Assembly: GCA_022453515.1 (NCBI GenBank)
Contig: JAJNNY010000011.1
Location: forward strand, 620,001 to 684,000
Length of the DNA stretch: 64,000 nucleotides
Origin: Astrocystis sublimbata
Lineage: Eukaryota; Ascomycota; Sordariomycetes; Xylariales; Xylariaceae
Reading direction: 5' to 3'
A model generated the notes under the pieces. That model had not been told where the DNA came from. It saw only the letters and a list, made by a program, of their open reading frames with translations, and did not search any database. A program made the position numbers and the translations under genes. Below, one piece after another: positions 35,738 through 48,178 of this stretch (its first letter is position 1; each line of letters starts with the position of its first letter).

Positions 35738-36959
35738 CTGGACAATGGGCTGGTGTGGCCAACCGATTTTGGCGGGAGTTGGGTGTGTCTAATGTATTTC
35801 CCAAGTGTTCAATGGGATCTGTGCAGTCAAGGAAGGATATCTGTTCCAGTAATTCTCGATGGAATTGCTCGCACACCTTCTTTTATCGCCAGTCCGCCCA
35901 GCAGTCTACCAGCTTCGCCCATCTCATACTCTGTCAGGGGGGGTCGCTGCACGTGTCTAAGACGTGGCCCAACCCTGGTTCCCCAACCATGGAGGTAGAC
36001 AGGCGGCAATCGCCCTTGTACTACGTGTCGTGGGATCTGTGTGCCTGTGTTTGTGGGACTTTGCAGGGAGTTGCTTGGACATGTCTGGTTTACATGAATT
36101 GTGCCCTTATCATCGTTGCTCTGCTACCTCCATGTGGGATAAAGGGGTACGCGTGTGGTGGAACCTCAACCACTAACATCTCTGTATGATCATGCATGTC
36201 TTTTGATGAGGTTCGGCTTAACGGACCGGCGACTAGCCAATAATGCAACGAGTTAGTAGGAGGATCTTAAATGAAAGTGAATATTGAAAGATAGGAGACC
36301 ATTGATTTCCTGATTGGTGCCAAGAGAACACATGATCGAGTAGCACATCTTTGCGGTAACCGTGTTCCAGGCCCGTCAATATCATACAAAATGCTGACGG
36401 CTACACAAGCCACCACGTAACCAACCCATGAGCGAAGATCAGATCAGGCGACGGCGGTCCCGAGGAGTCTTTAGGATAAGGCTGCGCGAGAAATGTGGTG
36501 GCGTGCTCATTTCCTGGAGGTGACGATAATGAAACAGACTATTGAGATGCGACGCGCGGGTGTGGCACAGAACTCTTCGATATCAGCCGGTACGTGCGGA
36601 ACACACCAATGGTATCTGGCAGTGGCCTTCTAAGCTGCAACGTCAAATTTGAGTCATTGGTGAGATTGTGTTGCCGAGGCCGCCCCCGTGGGCAATGAAG
36701 GTCTGGAAGCAGGCTTCGCGCCGAGACCTAGAAGGGGGAAGGGGCCAGCCACATGTTTGCAACAGAAGAGAGTGAGTATTTCGCAATTATAGTCTCGGCG
36801 AGAGTGCTCCTGTGGTCGCACCAGTGGACGAGAATCGTTGCTGCGTATGAGCTGTATTAGTCTCTGGGCTGTCCCTCACATAGGTCCACGAGATTCGGCT
36901 GAGATAGGATCATATCTGGATTTGAGCAGAACCAACTAAACCGCAGATGCTGAAACACC
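35738..36959. promoter_or_regulatory. Shared divergent promoter of chitinase and LysM genes
   Basis: The 1.2 kb between the two start codons must drive both genes and suggests that they are expressed together. No coding frame of note lies in it. I cannot assign specific transcription factor sites with confidence. Confidence 0.55.
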
Positions 36960-38745
36960 ATGGCTACTCACTTATTTCTCATTGCGATCGTCCTGCTGGA
37001 GATTCTAGGTATTGTTCCTGGCGTCTCTGCAGCCACGACTTTATTCAACGGTGCTCAGCAAGCGATATTCCAAGATGCGAGCAGCACCTGCCTGACGGCC
37101 TTCAATCTGTCTCTGGCCTGCGATCCGTCAGTCCAGCTCCTCTCTTACGACCTCGATCGCCTCGAGTTCACCCAAGACTCCCTCGAGACACTCTGTATGC
37201 CATCATGCTTGTCAAGCCTCCAGAGTCTGGAGACCGCCGTGTCATCGTCCTGCGGCACCTATGACATTGACTTCGACGGGGCGTTTCTTTCGGCTGTGCA
37301 AGTGGTCGACTTGTTCATGTACAAGTACAAGATGAGTTGCTTGGCGGACTCCCAAGGCAAGTTTTGTCTCGAAGTCGAGAAGACATGGAATATCAGCTCG
37401 CTCAATACCAGTGGCGCCGCGACGTGGCCGGCTCACACTAACAAGACGTTCCCCAACTTCAACTTTAGTCCAGATGGCACGCCCCAGGATGATGTTGACG
37501 GCAACATTGTCGACAATTCCAGCCCCGTGGGCGCATTCGAAGACTTCGGCATCAAATACGAGCTCACAGGGCAAGACTACTACCAGAAAATCGATCTAGA
37601 TGATAGTTACGCAGATCACGGGTGGCCCGAGCCACTCGAGTACGACGAATATCCGCTTGAGCTCCAATGCTCCGAGTGCTTCTTGGGGCAGTATCGTCTT
37701 GGGATCGAGTCGCAATGGGGTGAAGTCTTCGAGTAAGCTCTGCTATGAGAAGTTGTCAGGAGGATAGGGCACAGAAGACTGACATGTCCTGGTTTGCTCC
37801 AGCGAGGTGTCGGATCAGGTGTGGAATAACGTCAGGCAGAATTGCGATCTTGATTGGGATCTGGTTCCTTCACACAACCTCAGCACGTGGGCCACCAAGT
37901 AAGCTCACTTCTACTCCTGACTTAGCTCAAGACGTATATCAATGAAAACTGACATCACACCCATCTCGCCCCAGCATCAATGCTGACCTGGTTTGGACCT
38001 ACGCTCCGACCTGCAGCCGAAAGATCGTGCAAGTAGCCGCCGCAGATGGCACAATAGCCTCAGCCAACGACGTCGCGCGCGCCAACAACATTCCGACGGC
38101 CGCGCTCGTGGGGCTGAACAGCGTATCGTGGAATTCCGTCCCTGCGGGCGAGTACTGCGCTCCCGAAGCCTGCCAGGTGGCCCTCATCAATGCGACGACG
38201 GACGCTCTTAGTTTCGTGGCGGCGCTTGGGGCTGGCGGTGGAGTCGTCAGCGAAACGCAGTTCTGGGAATGGAACAATTTTATGGATTCCAAGAATTTGA
38301 TTGTGGGCGAAGTGGTTTGTGTTGGGTCAGTTGCCGTTTCTGTTGTGGAGTTGAGATACTCCTGAGCTGAGCGAAAAGTGATGGCTAACAGTTCTATGGA
38401 AGCCAGGCCTCCTGGGGGTGCGTATACTCCTCTGTGGGGGTCATACCACCCTCGACGACCACGAGCACTAGTATCGGGACCAGCACCACAACCAGTAGCA
38501 CAATGACTACCTCAACAACCCCAACAAGCACCTTCATCCCGGCGCCTGCTCCCACCGTCACGGGGACAACCGGTAAGTGCTACAAGTGGTACGTCGTCAA
38601 GTCGGGCGACGGCTGTTGGAATATCGACCAGGCGTACGGCATTACGCTCGACTATTTCCGGACCCTCAACACCTACGTCGATGAGGCGTGTAGCAATATC
38701 TGGCCTGGTTATGCATACTGCGTCTCCGGTATCGCATCGGGTTAA
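36960..38745 (+). CDS. Secreted LysM-domain protein
   Basis: The product has 520 residues. Exons are 36960-37732, 37803-37898, 37975-38325 and 38403-38745, with GTAAGC, GTAAGC and GTCAGT donors; phases sum exactly. A signal peptide (MATHLFLIAIVLLEILG...VSA) leads into a Cys-rich N-terminal region of the kind found in large fungal LysM proteins. A middle segment with LVWTYAPTCSRK and ARANNIPTAALVGLN looks like a degenerate LysM. A Thr/Ser-rich linker precedes one clear LysM at about residues 467-514 (CYKWYVVKSGDGCW to WPGYAYCV). LysM domains bind chitin oligomers; such proteins shield or mask chitin or regulate chitinase. Pairing with a subgroup C chitinase recalls known fungal LysM/chitinase neighbours such as those in Trichoderma. 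The last splice acceptor (38401-38402) is the least certain. Confidence 0.87.
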
Positions 38746-39179
38746 CGTTGGGCGTGTGACGGCGTTGTCGCTCGCGTGTTGGAGTCACAATGGAATGCGA
38801 TAGTACCTTAGGGCGCCAGGAGATAGAATGGTCGATCAGAAAGGTGGTTGTATTGGGAGAGTTTCCACTGTGTGGGCTAGGGTGTGCCTGTACCTAGGTA
38901 GGCTTACCTGAGTACGTGAAATCTAGGCTACACTGTGCCTTCCGTTCTTGTAGACGCTCCTACCTCCAGGGCTACCATTTCTCTAAAGCCCCTAGCGCCC
39001 CAAGATAGAAATACCTAACACTGAACAAGGACCTTAGCAAGCACAACGTATTGTACTAGGCATACCTTATTCCTCCCGAGGGGAATAATGGAATATACCT
39101 GTGTCTGTTTAGTAATAGTCACTTTACCATCTAAGCTGCTGGACTTACCCTGTGTGAACGTGAACGAGAAGGGGCAACC
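38746..39179. other. Convergent intergenic region
   Basis: This short stretch lies between two convergent genes. It contains the palindrome TACCTAGGTA near 38892. Nothing else is recognised. Confidence 0.5.
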
Positions 39180-40103
39180 CTACTCTGCCCGACTCCCAAC
39201 CTCCTCCTCAGCCTCCATAAGCGGCATCACGACACGCCTCCAATACTCATCCCTTCTCGCCATGAAGCCCTCTCGATCGAAGCCAGTCTGGACCACGGAA
39301 TTGACATCCCACCCACTCTCCAAGTAGAAGTCTCTCAGTTTCTGCGTCGCCTCCCACACTGCGTACGAAGCGCGCCAGATGGTCTTCTCGCGCTGGCTCC
39401 ACTCGCTCGGTGGCTCGCCGCCCGAGTCGGCAAACAACGGCGAGGAGAAATCCGTGCCCTTGGGCGTGGCGAGGTACCGCAGCTGGCGGTAGCCGTGTGT
39501 CATGGGGGCCAAGCATTCCGAAGGTGGGCTCGGCGCCGGGGCGTGCGAGTAGTCGTCTACATCCTGGGGATTGTCGAACGGCTTCCATGCTGTTGCTAGC
39601 TCTGGAAGCGCACGATCTCATATTAGTATCTAACAAAAAGGAACAACATAAATTCCCCGAGTATTTCAGCACATGCACGCGATGATCTTACTGGATTCGA
39701 CATCGTAAATAAACACAGTCCCGTAGATCTCGCTCCGCGTCAGCCTGATGGCAGTCGGCGGCATCTGGACCTCGTTGAGCATCTCTCGGGCGTCGCGGAA
39801 GTACCCCTCGTCGGCGTCGTCGCCAAGGTAGGTGCTGGGGTACGTGCTAGGCAGGAGCTCGAAGGACATGTCATACACGTCTGTGTCGAGGTACGGTAGG
39901 GCCGAGAGCACGGCGACGGCGTCGGGGGTGTAGCCCGCTTCCCGGGCTGCGGCTGCATTGAAGACATGCTCGGAATGAGTTCCAGTCTGGGGATTAGGCA
40001 GGATGATGTGTTCCGTCGAGGTGATGCCCAGGTCTGCGAGAAGGATGTAGAATGATCGAAGGGTGGTTATGAGGTCGCCATGTTCGGTGGCGATGTCGGC
40101 CAT
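39180..40103 (-). CDS. Conserved fungal protein of unknown function
   Basis: The protein has 277 residues: exon 1 40103-39692, intron 39691-39602 (GTAAGA donor, CCAG acceptor), exon 2 39601-39180. I chose the ATG at 40103 (MADIATEHGDLI) because the open frame upstream needs a non-ATG start. It looks soluble, with no signal peptide, membrane segment or Cys cluster. Recognisable blocks are LADLGITSTEHIILP, the AAAREAGYTPDAVAVLSALPYL block, and in exon 2 the LRYLATPKGTDF and ESGWDVNSVVQ stretches. This style of protein is common among uncharacterised ascomycete proteins; I know no function. It shares orientation with the P450 gene 0.9 kb away, but no functional link is shown. Confidence 0.82.
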
Positions 40104-40994
40104 GCTGGATGGATGGATGTGAGATGAAGCTGTAGAGATGAGAGAGAGAATGATGAAAGAAAGAAGGTAGATGATGGGAAGTGAGGTTGCATCCAAGGTC
40201 AGCTGTACATAGGTGCTCGTGCAGGATGCAAGGACCAATCAGACATATGGCACTCTATAGGCACGGGAACGAAGGTTACACAAGTTCACTCTAAAGCTTG
40301 ATAGAAGAAAGGGAATCCTTGCGAGCGACTCGCCTGCGCATCGCGCCACTGGTGTCACCGACTTGTCTTAGATAGTCTCACAGTACTGCTGTCGCAATAT
40401 CTCGACGGCGCAAGGCTGTATCGCTCAGATAGCTTATAGGTGACGGTAATTGAGAAAGGGTGAAATGACTATATCGATTAAGACATCGTTGCGGGACATC
40501 TCCGTAAGGTGCTGACGTCTCTTTGACATAAAAGGCTTTGGTTTGTTGGCAATTCACACAGCATCGGCGTTTAGGATGTTGAATGGTCATTTTACTCAAC
40601 TCTAAAAGGGAAAGAGGTACAAAGAAAGCCCTGAGGCGAACAGAAAGCGAAGTACAGGCGCATGATCTGGTGTTGCGAGGAAGCATAGGATCTCAAGATC
40701 GTCGTTCGAGGAGGCAAGGAGTGGACGCTAAAAACGGAATTAGCTTCCTGCAGTACGGCCCGTGTTTAGCGTCTCCACCCCCGCCGGAAACTCCTTTCGG
40801 TGCGGGATTCTGGCCGGGATCCTTTTCTAGCCGTGTATTTATTAGTGAGAACAGAGTAAGGGTGGCAGAACCTATGTGATTGGGTCCATCTAAACAGCAT
40901 ATAATACCTAGGTACTTTACAAGTTACTACCTACTGCTTCTAATGCACATATATACCTAGGTAGGTAAAGCGTGTTATTTCAGTGGACAATAAA
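40104..40994. other. Intergenic region
   Basis: No gene is visible. Two TACCTAGGTA palindromes lie near 40906 and 40953, close to the end of the P450 gene. Confidence 0.5.
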
Positions 40995-42876
40995 CTAGAT
41001 AAATGATTCAAAGTCTCCGCACAGCTCTTCGCGAGGTCGAAAGACCAACATCGGGCCGTCATGTCTAGAAGTGAAGATATCCTCAAGCTGAAACTCATCC
41101 GCTCGGCGTCTCCCCGGTGGTCCGTTCGTGCTCCCGGCCCCCAAACCCTTTAATCGGCCAGCGGCCGCTTCGAAGTCGAAATACCACAGCGTCCTGGCAA
41201 GCACCAAGCTGCTCTCCATGTATGCCAATGCCTTGCCGGCACACGACCGCGAGCCAAGCGAGAAGACTGCGAATGCATCCAACATGCGCTTGGCGGATGC
41301 TTGCTTCTCGTCTGCTGATGTCGTCGCCGCCCCGTGCTCAAGCCATCGCTCCGGTTTGAAGACAAATGGGTCCGGGAAGTATTTCTCGTTGTGGTGGATT
41401 GCGTAGGCACTGACGCCGAAGAGAGTGCCCCGTGGAATAAAGTGGCCGTCAATCATCAAGGGCTCTGTATCGCCTGGGTCCTGTTTCCGCCAGAGCGTAC
41501 CGGGTAATGGCGGCGATAGGCGCATCGCCTCGTCAAGGCACGCCCGGAGATAGTGACAGCTGGCAAGCTGGGGACCGCTCGTGATGTCCTGTCCGGTTGC
41601 GAACTTCGATCGAATCTCATCGCGGAGCTTCTTGTAACATTCAGGATAGCGAGATAGGTAGAAGAACGTTGCGCTCATGGCTGTAGCGGTGGTATCAGAC
41701 CCTGGAAAATAAAACAAAGTCAGACTTGATCCACTAACAGACAACAGGCTGGGGATAAAACGAGGAAAATCGGGCGAGTCTGACCTGCAACGATGAGGAA
41801 GTTCGCTTCCCACCAAAGGTCTCCTTTGCGGATATCGCCTCCATCGGCCGCGCTGAGCTCGGATATGAACGAGTAAAAGTCGCGATCACCATCCTCACCC
41901 CGACTCAAGCGGCCTTTGATCATTTTTTCCAGCAGTCGGAGATACTTCTCTCGCGACTCGAAGAAGATCCGATCAAAAATCTTGTCGACATACAGCTTGG
42001 ACAAGAAAAACACATGGTGCCAGATATTTCCGCGGTAAAGCCCAAATGCGAGAGCTTTGGAAATAAAACGGTTGTCCTCCTTCGTCTGGACCTCGAGGTC
42101 ATACCCGAAGCTCAGCCGCCCTACAATGTCTAGCGCAAGCCATCTCGTCCTCTCCGTCATGCTCACGGGCTTGGACTCGCGAGCCTGCGAAAGAAGCTCG
42201 TTCAGATACACGTCGATCTGCTTTAGCACGGTGGGTTCGAAGGATTTTGTCGCTCGTTCTGTCAGGGCGGCACCGACCATTCGGCGCTTCGATCGATGCA
42301 AAGCCTTGTCGAGCGAGGTGAAAACGTTGTCGACATTGTTTCGCACAGCTGATCGGTAGGTATGTGATTTAACAACGCGGTCATTTTGGTAGATGTCTTC
42401 ATAAATCAGCGTTTCCCATTCTCGGCGCAGAAGCAGGCGGTTCTTGGGAAAGACTTGGTGCGCTTACCATGTAGTGCCGTGACTGTGTTGAAGACTAGGC
42501 GGTTGGGCGCAATGCGTACAACAGGCCCTAGTAACTCATCGTCGTCAGCTTCATACCTCCTCGATTACGTGTTGGTTGATGAATGATCTGAGCATAAACT
42601 GACCATAAGTCGCATGGTGCTCGTAAATCCTCAAGTGCAAGTCCTTTGCGACGGCATGGAAGCCCGTGTACCATTCGGTCAACTTGGCGAGCCAAGGCCC
42701 CGGATAGGGGCTGAGCGGATGTAGTAACAAGACGTAGGCCGCGTAGAGGCCGAACTGCTTGCATGGTGAGAAACTGGGAATGGTCCAGAGAGCGCGTTGG
42801 GGCCATGTCTTACCCCGCCGACGACGAAAGCCGCAGCGTAAGCAGCAACGGAATTTGTCGGCAGTTTCTCAAACAT
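40995..42876 (-). CDS. Cytochrome P450 monooxygenase
   Basis: This is a 530-residue membrane-anchored haem oxidase. Exons are 42876-42814, 42754-42604, 42527-42468, 42396-41785 and 41701-40995; all phases close. The N-terminus gives a hydrophobic anchor (AAYAAAFVVGG joined to FGLYAAYVLLL), then the proline hinge PLSPYPGPW. Later come the oxygen-binding region FLIVAG-SDTT across intron 4, the ExxR helix with Glu353 and Arg356, PERW, and the haem loop FSLGSRSCAG with Cys449. The first 3' splice site (CAG at 42757-42755) was chosen over an earlier one that would make a 40-nt intron and break the frame. The overall look fits the large group containing trichothecene C-15 hydroxylase-like enzymes, but the substrate is unknown. 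The dehydrogenase gene lies 462 bases upstream in the same orientation. Confidence 0.92.
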
Positions 42877-43338
42877 CGTTTTAGTGCGTATGTCAGAATT
42901 GAAGATGTGTTGGACAAGTTTAAGTCAAAAGTTTGAACCAGCAGCTGGTCCGTCTAAGGGATTCGAAGACTCTGGATGCCAGGTGGTGTGGGCTATGCAC
43001 CCGAAACCAACAGCGTATGGACAAAAAGGGGGGGTAAACCAGTTTTCGTCGCCGCGGCTTCCAAAATAGACCCCTCTTCTTTGTCTCTTCGTTCACGTTT
43101 CGGATGTTCCACAAGATCCAGTCACTCTCGTACCATTCCTCTGGGTAAGCAAATAAGGTCTGGTACATTGGCTCTAGCTAATTCTCCTCTCCGCGGATTG
43201 TCAAGATTCTTAGCATCCTTATTCTTAGCATCCTTCTAGACCTCTTCATCCCTTTCTTGAAAGTCGCCGTCTTGCTAAATACAACCTGACAGGCTATCCA
43301 CTAATACGTGGTAGGCCTCGCAGCACCTTCACTCACTA
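42877..43338. other. Spacer between dehydrogenase and P450 genes
   Basis: This stretch holds the P450 promoter and the dehydrogenase 3' end. No coding frame of note was seen. Confidence 0.5.
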
Positions 43339-44436
43339 CTACTTGCCAAAGGATGCAATGATGTCCCGAACCTTCGCAAACTCGAGCTCCTCCATCGTCT
43401 CTTCCCACAAGCGCTGTCGGGCCTGTTCGCCTTTCCTTGTGTAGACGAAGAGGGCCATGCTGGTGCGCATATGTTAGCCAAATTTGTTTCAAATGGGCAA
43501 ATGTGAACCAACTCACGGTCGTATTCTGCCGCTGTCAATTACCTGTCCATGGGACTCCTCCTTCCACTTGGCTGCCGCCTGAGTGACTACGCGGGCCCCG
43601 ATTCCGGGGCTTCGGCCGAGGAGGTGGAAGTACACAGCAAGTGGGTATTGCAGCATGGTGCCTTGGGCATCACGGCCGAGCCCAGACGAGTGACATAGAC
43701 CTGGGCACGCGCCGTTCACGATCGCCACGGTTGGGGGCACTCGTCTCGCGAGCTCCATCAGGAAGAGCTGGCCGAGAAGCTTCGACGTGCCGTATCGTTC
43801 CATCATGTCCCACGCGGCTGCTTCGTCGTCGAATGCCGGCAGCAGAGGACTCTTGTCTTGCTCCACGAACTTGGTCTGGTTGGCAGAGTCCGACATCGTT
43901 ATGGTCAATTTGCCTGGTGTCGAGGCGGTGTTCTTCGACTTCAAAATGGGAAGGAAAAGGATTGCGAGCAGTGCGGTGGAGAGATAGTTGGTCTGAATGT
44001 CCTCTTCGTGCTTGTTGGTGGGGCTGACATGGCGGTCGATCCGGAGGATTCCGGCATTAAGCGAGACCAGATCAAGCCGATCAAGAGTATCCGCGCGGCG
44101 CGCGAAGTTGGCGACCGACATGTGATCGAGCATGTCAAGTTTCCACACCTCGATGGCCCCGGAAGGAAGAGACTTCTCAGCTTCCAGCTCCCTGGCAGCA
44201 GCCTGACCTTTGTTCTCATCTCGCACACCGAGAATCAGCTTCTGCAGTCCGAGGCCCAGTAGCTGGCGAGATATTTCGAGTCCGATGCCCTGGTTGGCAC
44301 CGGTGATGATGGCCGTCTTGCCGGCGAGGTTGGCATCGTGCTTGGTGACGGCGGGAGGAGTCTCGAAAAGCTGCCGCTTGAGCCAGTGCAGCTGGCTGGC
44401 ATACTGTTCGGGGGTGACATCAAACGTGGACGCCAT
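43339..44436 (-). CDS. Short-chain dehydrogenase (WW-oxidoreductase/retinol dehydrogenase-like SDR)
   Basis: The product has 346 residues. Exon 1 is 44436-43517, the intron 43516-43460 (GTGAGT donor, CCAG acceptor), and exon 2 43459-43339; the splice adds a C-terminal helix (EETMEELEFAKVRDIIASFGK). The ATG at 44436 (MASTFDVTPEQY) was preferred because the frame upstream lacks an ATG. The cofactor motif TGANQGIG is at 45-52, NAG at 127-129, the presumed catalytic Ser in TMSDSAN near 182, and YGTSK with Tyr215 and Lys219. It belongs with fungal SDRs related to retinol dehydrogenases and WWOX, which reduce or oxidise hydrophobic small molecules. It may act with the neighbouring P450, though no backbone synthase gene is in the window. 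Confidence 0.92.
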
Positions 44437-46099
44437 CGTGAGTGTGCATGATTTACAATAGAAGCTCAGTGGTCGCAGCAAGGTATCAGGCTTGAATGAG
44501 CTCCAAGCTTGGTGAAAGACGAGAGATCATATGTCCCCTCCGTCCTTGTGCGGTGTTGCCTGGAATTGATGAGATTGCGATAGATTACAGCTCAATAGCA
44601 CCACTTGAAGTAGGCAGATTCTTGTCAAAAGCTTGTAAATGACTGCGGCATTGCTTCGGCCGACCGGGTTTGACGTCGCCCGTGTTGCCTTTGTCATTAG
44701 TGGTACAGAGAGCCTCTTGATGAATGTAACTTGTGCTGGGTATGTCTCTTTGTTCCATCTCCGATACCTGCACTGCCTCACCATGGTCTAGTACTTCCCA
44801 CTTGTCTTTTCCGCAACTATTCTGCCTCAGCGATAGACCCATTAGATCTGCTTGAGACACTGTGCCTGTCATCATAGTAACATTCGGCCTATAGTTGAAC
44901 ATTAGGAGCTGTGATGCAACTATATTGGCATACATCCACATGTTACCTTTCTACACAAGGCGTCTACCACATAGTATAAGTATATATATAATGTTTTTAT
45001 CCTTATTAAGACGTCCGGTGCGAGACGATTGCCCTGTCCTTGCACTCGGAAATATATATACAGCCTGGAGTCGGTATAGTGTCTATATATAGAATGACAG
45101 AATGATTGAATGACCTCACCGAGCCCACCTCTATTGGTGTCATTCGCTGGTACTTGCGGGTATATGTGGGCACATTGCAGGTAGACTGCAGGCCTACATC
45201 CTGATCATCATTCACTGCTTTTTTAGCACCACTCGATACCATCCAGGACGAGTAATGTAAAATCTGCCTAGCCATGAGTGACAAACTGTTAGCAGGGGAC
45301 TGGATCCGTGGGATAAGTCAGTCATGTTAGTACCTATGTCAGCGAGCGCCAAAAGAAATGAGAAAAAGAAAGAAAGATAAGGTAGGTGAATGTCACCACC
45401 ATAGTTTCGACAGACTTGTGATGTATCCCGTCTGGAAGCATCAAGCTTACCGTGGAGTTAGTGGGTACATATTAAAAAAATGATTAAAATCCAATTGCCC
45501 TACTTTGTTGCATTCATATTACTATTTTGAGCATAGCAATCATGATAGTACCATGATTAAATTTCCTAGAACACGAGGAAGCCTAAGAATACTGCGTATA
45601 TCTTAACCAAGTTCTGCATCCGCCAAACTTGCTATAATTAAAAAGTAGTAAATGAAATTTTCGGATTTGGAAATTTCAACCACGTTTGTTATGTGTGCCA
45701 TGAATGGTTACCAAGTCGTCGGCAACTTCATGTCATTACAATAAGTTCAACTCTAATCTAAGTCACTTAACAGTTACCCGTCCCATATGCCATACCAAGT
45801 ATGTGTATGGATAACACACGCTCTTCAGGAATACGATTCGTTCATTCCTTCTTCGCAGGAAAAGAGTTCACAGATATTTTGAAGCTGTTATCAATTCCAA
45901 CTTCTAACCCACGGCCAGGAATATCACAGGGTAGATGAGATGTAACAGACCTCAAGTCGAGTAGAGTAGCCGGATAGATCAATAGATTGATTCCACAAAT
46001 CCTAATACCATTGCTCGCTCGCTTCCCCTACGTAGATATCCCCCAGACACCAAACACCAACCAACCAACCAACACCCTCTAGCTACCATCTACAACCTA
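44437..46099. other. Intergenic region, A/T-richer than its surroundings
   Basis: No gene is visible in 1.7 kb. The central part (about 45450-45800) is visibly rich in A and T. Short AACC units occur near 46060-46075, just downstream of the Vms1 stop codon. Confidence 0.5.
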
Positions 46100-48178
46100 C
46101 TACCCCTGCAACCTCCTAAACCTCTCCTCAGCAGCCCGTGCCCTCCTCTCCCTATCAACCCTCATCTTCTGCTCCGGCGTGAGGCCCCTGGCCTCCTGCT
46201 CACGCTTATCCTGCGCAGACCTCGGCACGCCCGCATCCAACACACTTTTCCCCTTCCCCCTCCCCTTCCCCATATCAGGTCCTCCACCTTCACTCCTCAA
46301 CCTCTCCTCCTCCCCCCTCCGTCTCTCCCCCTCCTTCCTCCTCTCCTCCTCCCGTTCCCTCTCCTCCCTCCTAAGCGCATCATCCCTCTTCATCGCCGCA
46401 GGAACATTTGCACCCTCCCAATCCCATTTATCTTCTCCAATCTCGTGCCGCGCAACGCGGAACGCGTCTCGCGTCGCGCGGTCCCCTGCAAGGTCAAAGG
46501 CCGTCTTGCCTTCGGCGCTCTGCAGCGCGGGGTCCGCGTTTCCTTTTAGCAAGAGCCCGGAGACGAGCGCTGCGGAGTTATGCGAGGCCGCGAGGTGTAA
46601 GGGTGTGGGCGCGTGGTGGTTTTGCTGCGTGTCGGAGGGCTGGAAGGTGTAGTTGGGTGATATGCCGTTGTTGGACAGGTACGCTAGGAGCGCGGGGAGT
46701 TTGGAGCGCCGGATGAAGGCTTGTAGTTGGGAGGTGTGGAGGAGGGCTGTTTCTTCCTCTTCGGACAGTTTTGGGGCGGAGGGCTTGGTAGGTTTCGTGG
46801 AGTCGGATGCAGCGGGCTTTTCGGTGGTTGTTTTTGGTGTGGGTCGTTTTGTCGGGTCGATCTCGACGACTTGTAAGCGTGTAAGTTTTATGAAGGAGCG
46901 CATCAGCTCGTTCTGTGTCGGCCGCTGTGTGTTGAACGGGATGCTGCGGATCCGCGCGTCGTTCGCCCGTAGGATCTGGTCGTCGTAGGGCCCGAAGAGG
47001 GTCCTTCGGCTTGTTGCCCCTGTTGCGCGGATGAAGAGCAGCTCGGACGTGTCGATTAGTCCCTTCCAGTCTTGCAGGAGGAGACGGACTTCGTCGGTCA
47101 GGGCTTGCTCGTTGTACCGACGGATGCTGGACCCAGCCGAGTGCGCGGCGCCTTTCGCGTTGTCGTTCGCGGACTGCGAGCCACCTTGTTTCCGCCGCGT
47201 CGTGTAGCGGTGGAATGTCTTGTGCGCGAGCACGATGGCCTCCTTGTTCATGGGCCCGACGGAGCCGTGCTTGGTGTGTCGCGGCGCGAGCGACACCACC
47301 ATGGCGGCGAAGTGGCCACCACCGATCATGCACAGGAAGAAGTGCGGTCCTTTGTATGCTTCGGGGGCGAGGGTCCCGTCGGCCTTGGGGTTGGGTATTG
47401 TTATCGGTTGCAGCTGTTTCTGTTTGATGACGGCCAGCATGTTCGCTTCGTTTTTCAACTCGTCGGGTTGGAATATCGTTCGCCAGACGCCGAAGTAGTG
47501 GTTCGTTGGTAACAGGGGCGAGCTGAACCAGAGTAGCGGAGGGTTGCCGCTGCCGCGCTGCCTTGTATTCGCGACCTCATCGTCGACGGCGTCTGCGTCG
47601 GCATGGCCGTTGCTTGCGCGCGCGTTCTTGTCGGCTAGGACGGCCTGTTTCTTGAGCAAGGCAGTCAGGGTGCTGTCTTTGCCTCCGCGGTCGGCTTCGT
47701 CGTCTTCGGATTCGGAGGACTGGGAGCCCGACAGGCTCTCGTCGAGGGTATCGACCAGCTTCTCAAACTCGACTTCGGAGACGGGTGCGGCGCCTCGTAG
47801 TTTCTGCTTCAGGTTGTAGTGGTGCCAGTCGGACTTTTGGTGGCCTCGTTGGTCCTCTACGGTCGCGAAGGACAGGCGACAGAGCGAACATGCCTGCGAC
47901 CCGACAGGGTTCTCGGTGGGGGTTTGCGACGAATCCTGCGACGGCGCAGGGGAAGGGGCTTCGCTGTTTGTGTTGAAGTCGTGTGATGTGTAGGAATCGG
48001 AGTCGGACTCTGTCCTCAGGGTAAGGCTCTCGAGCACTTCGTATGGTAGATTGTAGACTGTGGTGGCCGGTCAGCGCTGTCGGGTGTGGGCGAAGCTGTC
48101 GCAATGCACAAGCAAGAGCTTACAGTAGAGGGGTCGCTTCAAAAGGTCATCGGCCTTTTTATCTGGAGCTGGCGCCAT
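46100..48178 (-). CDS. vms1: Vms1/ANKZF1-type peptidyl-tRNA hydrolase/nuclease of ribosome quality control
   Basis: The protein has 670 residues. Exon 1 is 48178-48124, the intron 48123-48058 (GTAAGC donor, CACAG acceptor), and exon 2 48057-46100. A C2H2 zinc finger lies at about 75-98 (CSLCRLSF...HQKSDWHH). The VLRF1 catalytic domain follows, with GGHFAAMVVSL and the RRKQGGSQ loop; Gln313 is the equivalent of the catalytic glutamine of the family. An ankyrin-type segment (TPLHLAASHNSAALVSGLLL) precedes a basic, Glu/Arg-rich coil that ends in RERRARAAEERFRRLQG, a VCP/Cdc48-interacting motif. Vms1 acts on 60S subunits with stalled peptidyl-tRNA, cutting the CCA end to free the nascent chain, and thereby limits the tailing done by Rqc2, whose gene lies 4.7 kb away. 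Confidence 0.95.

Noticed and set aside
46578..47333. 251-residue minus-strand frame overlapping Vms1
   Set aside because: It is a shifted-frame shadow of the Vms1 coding sequence, rich in Arg/His/Pro with no domains.
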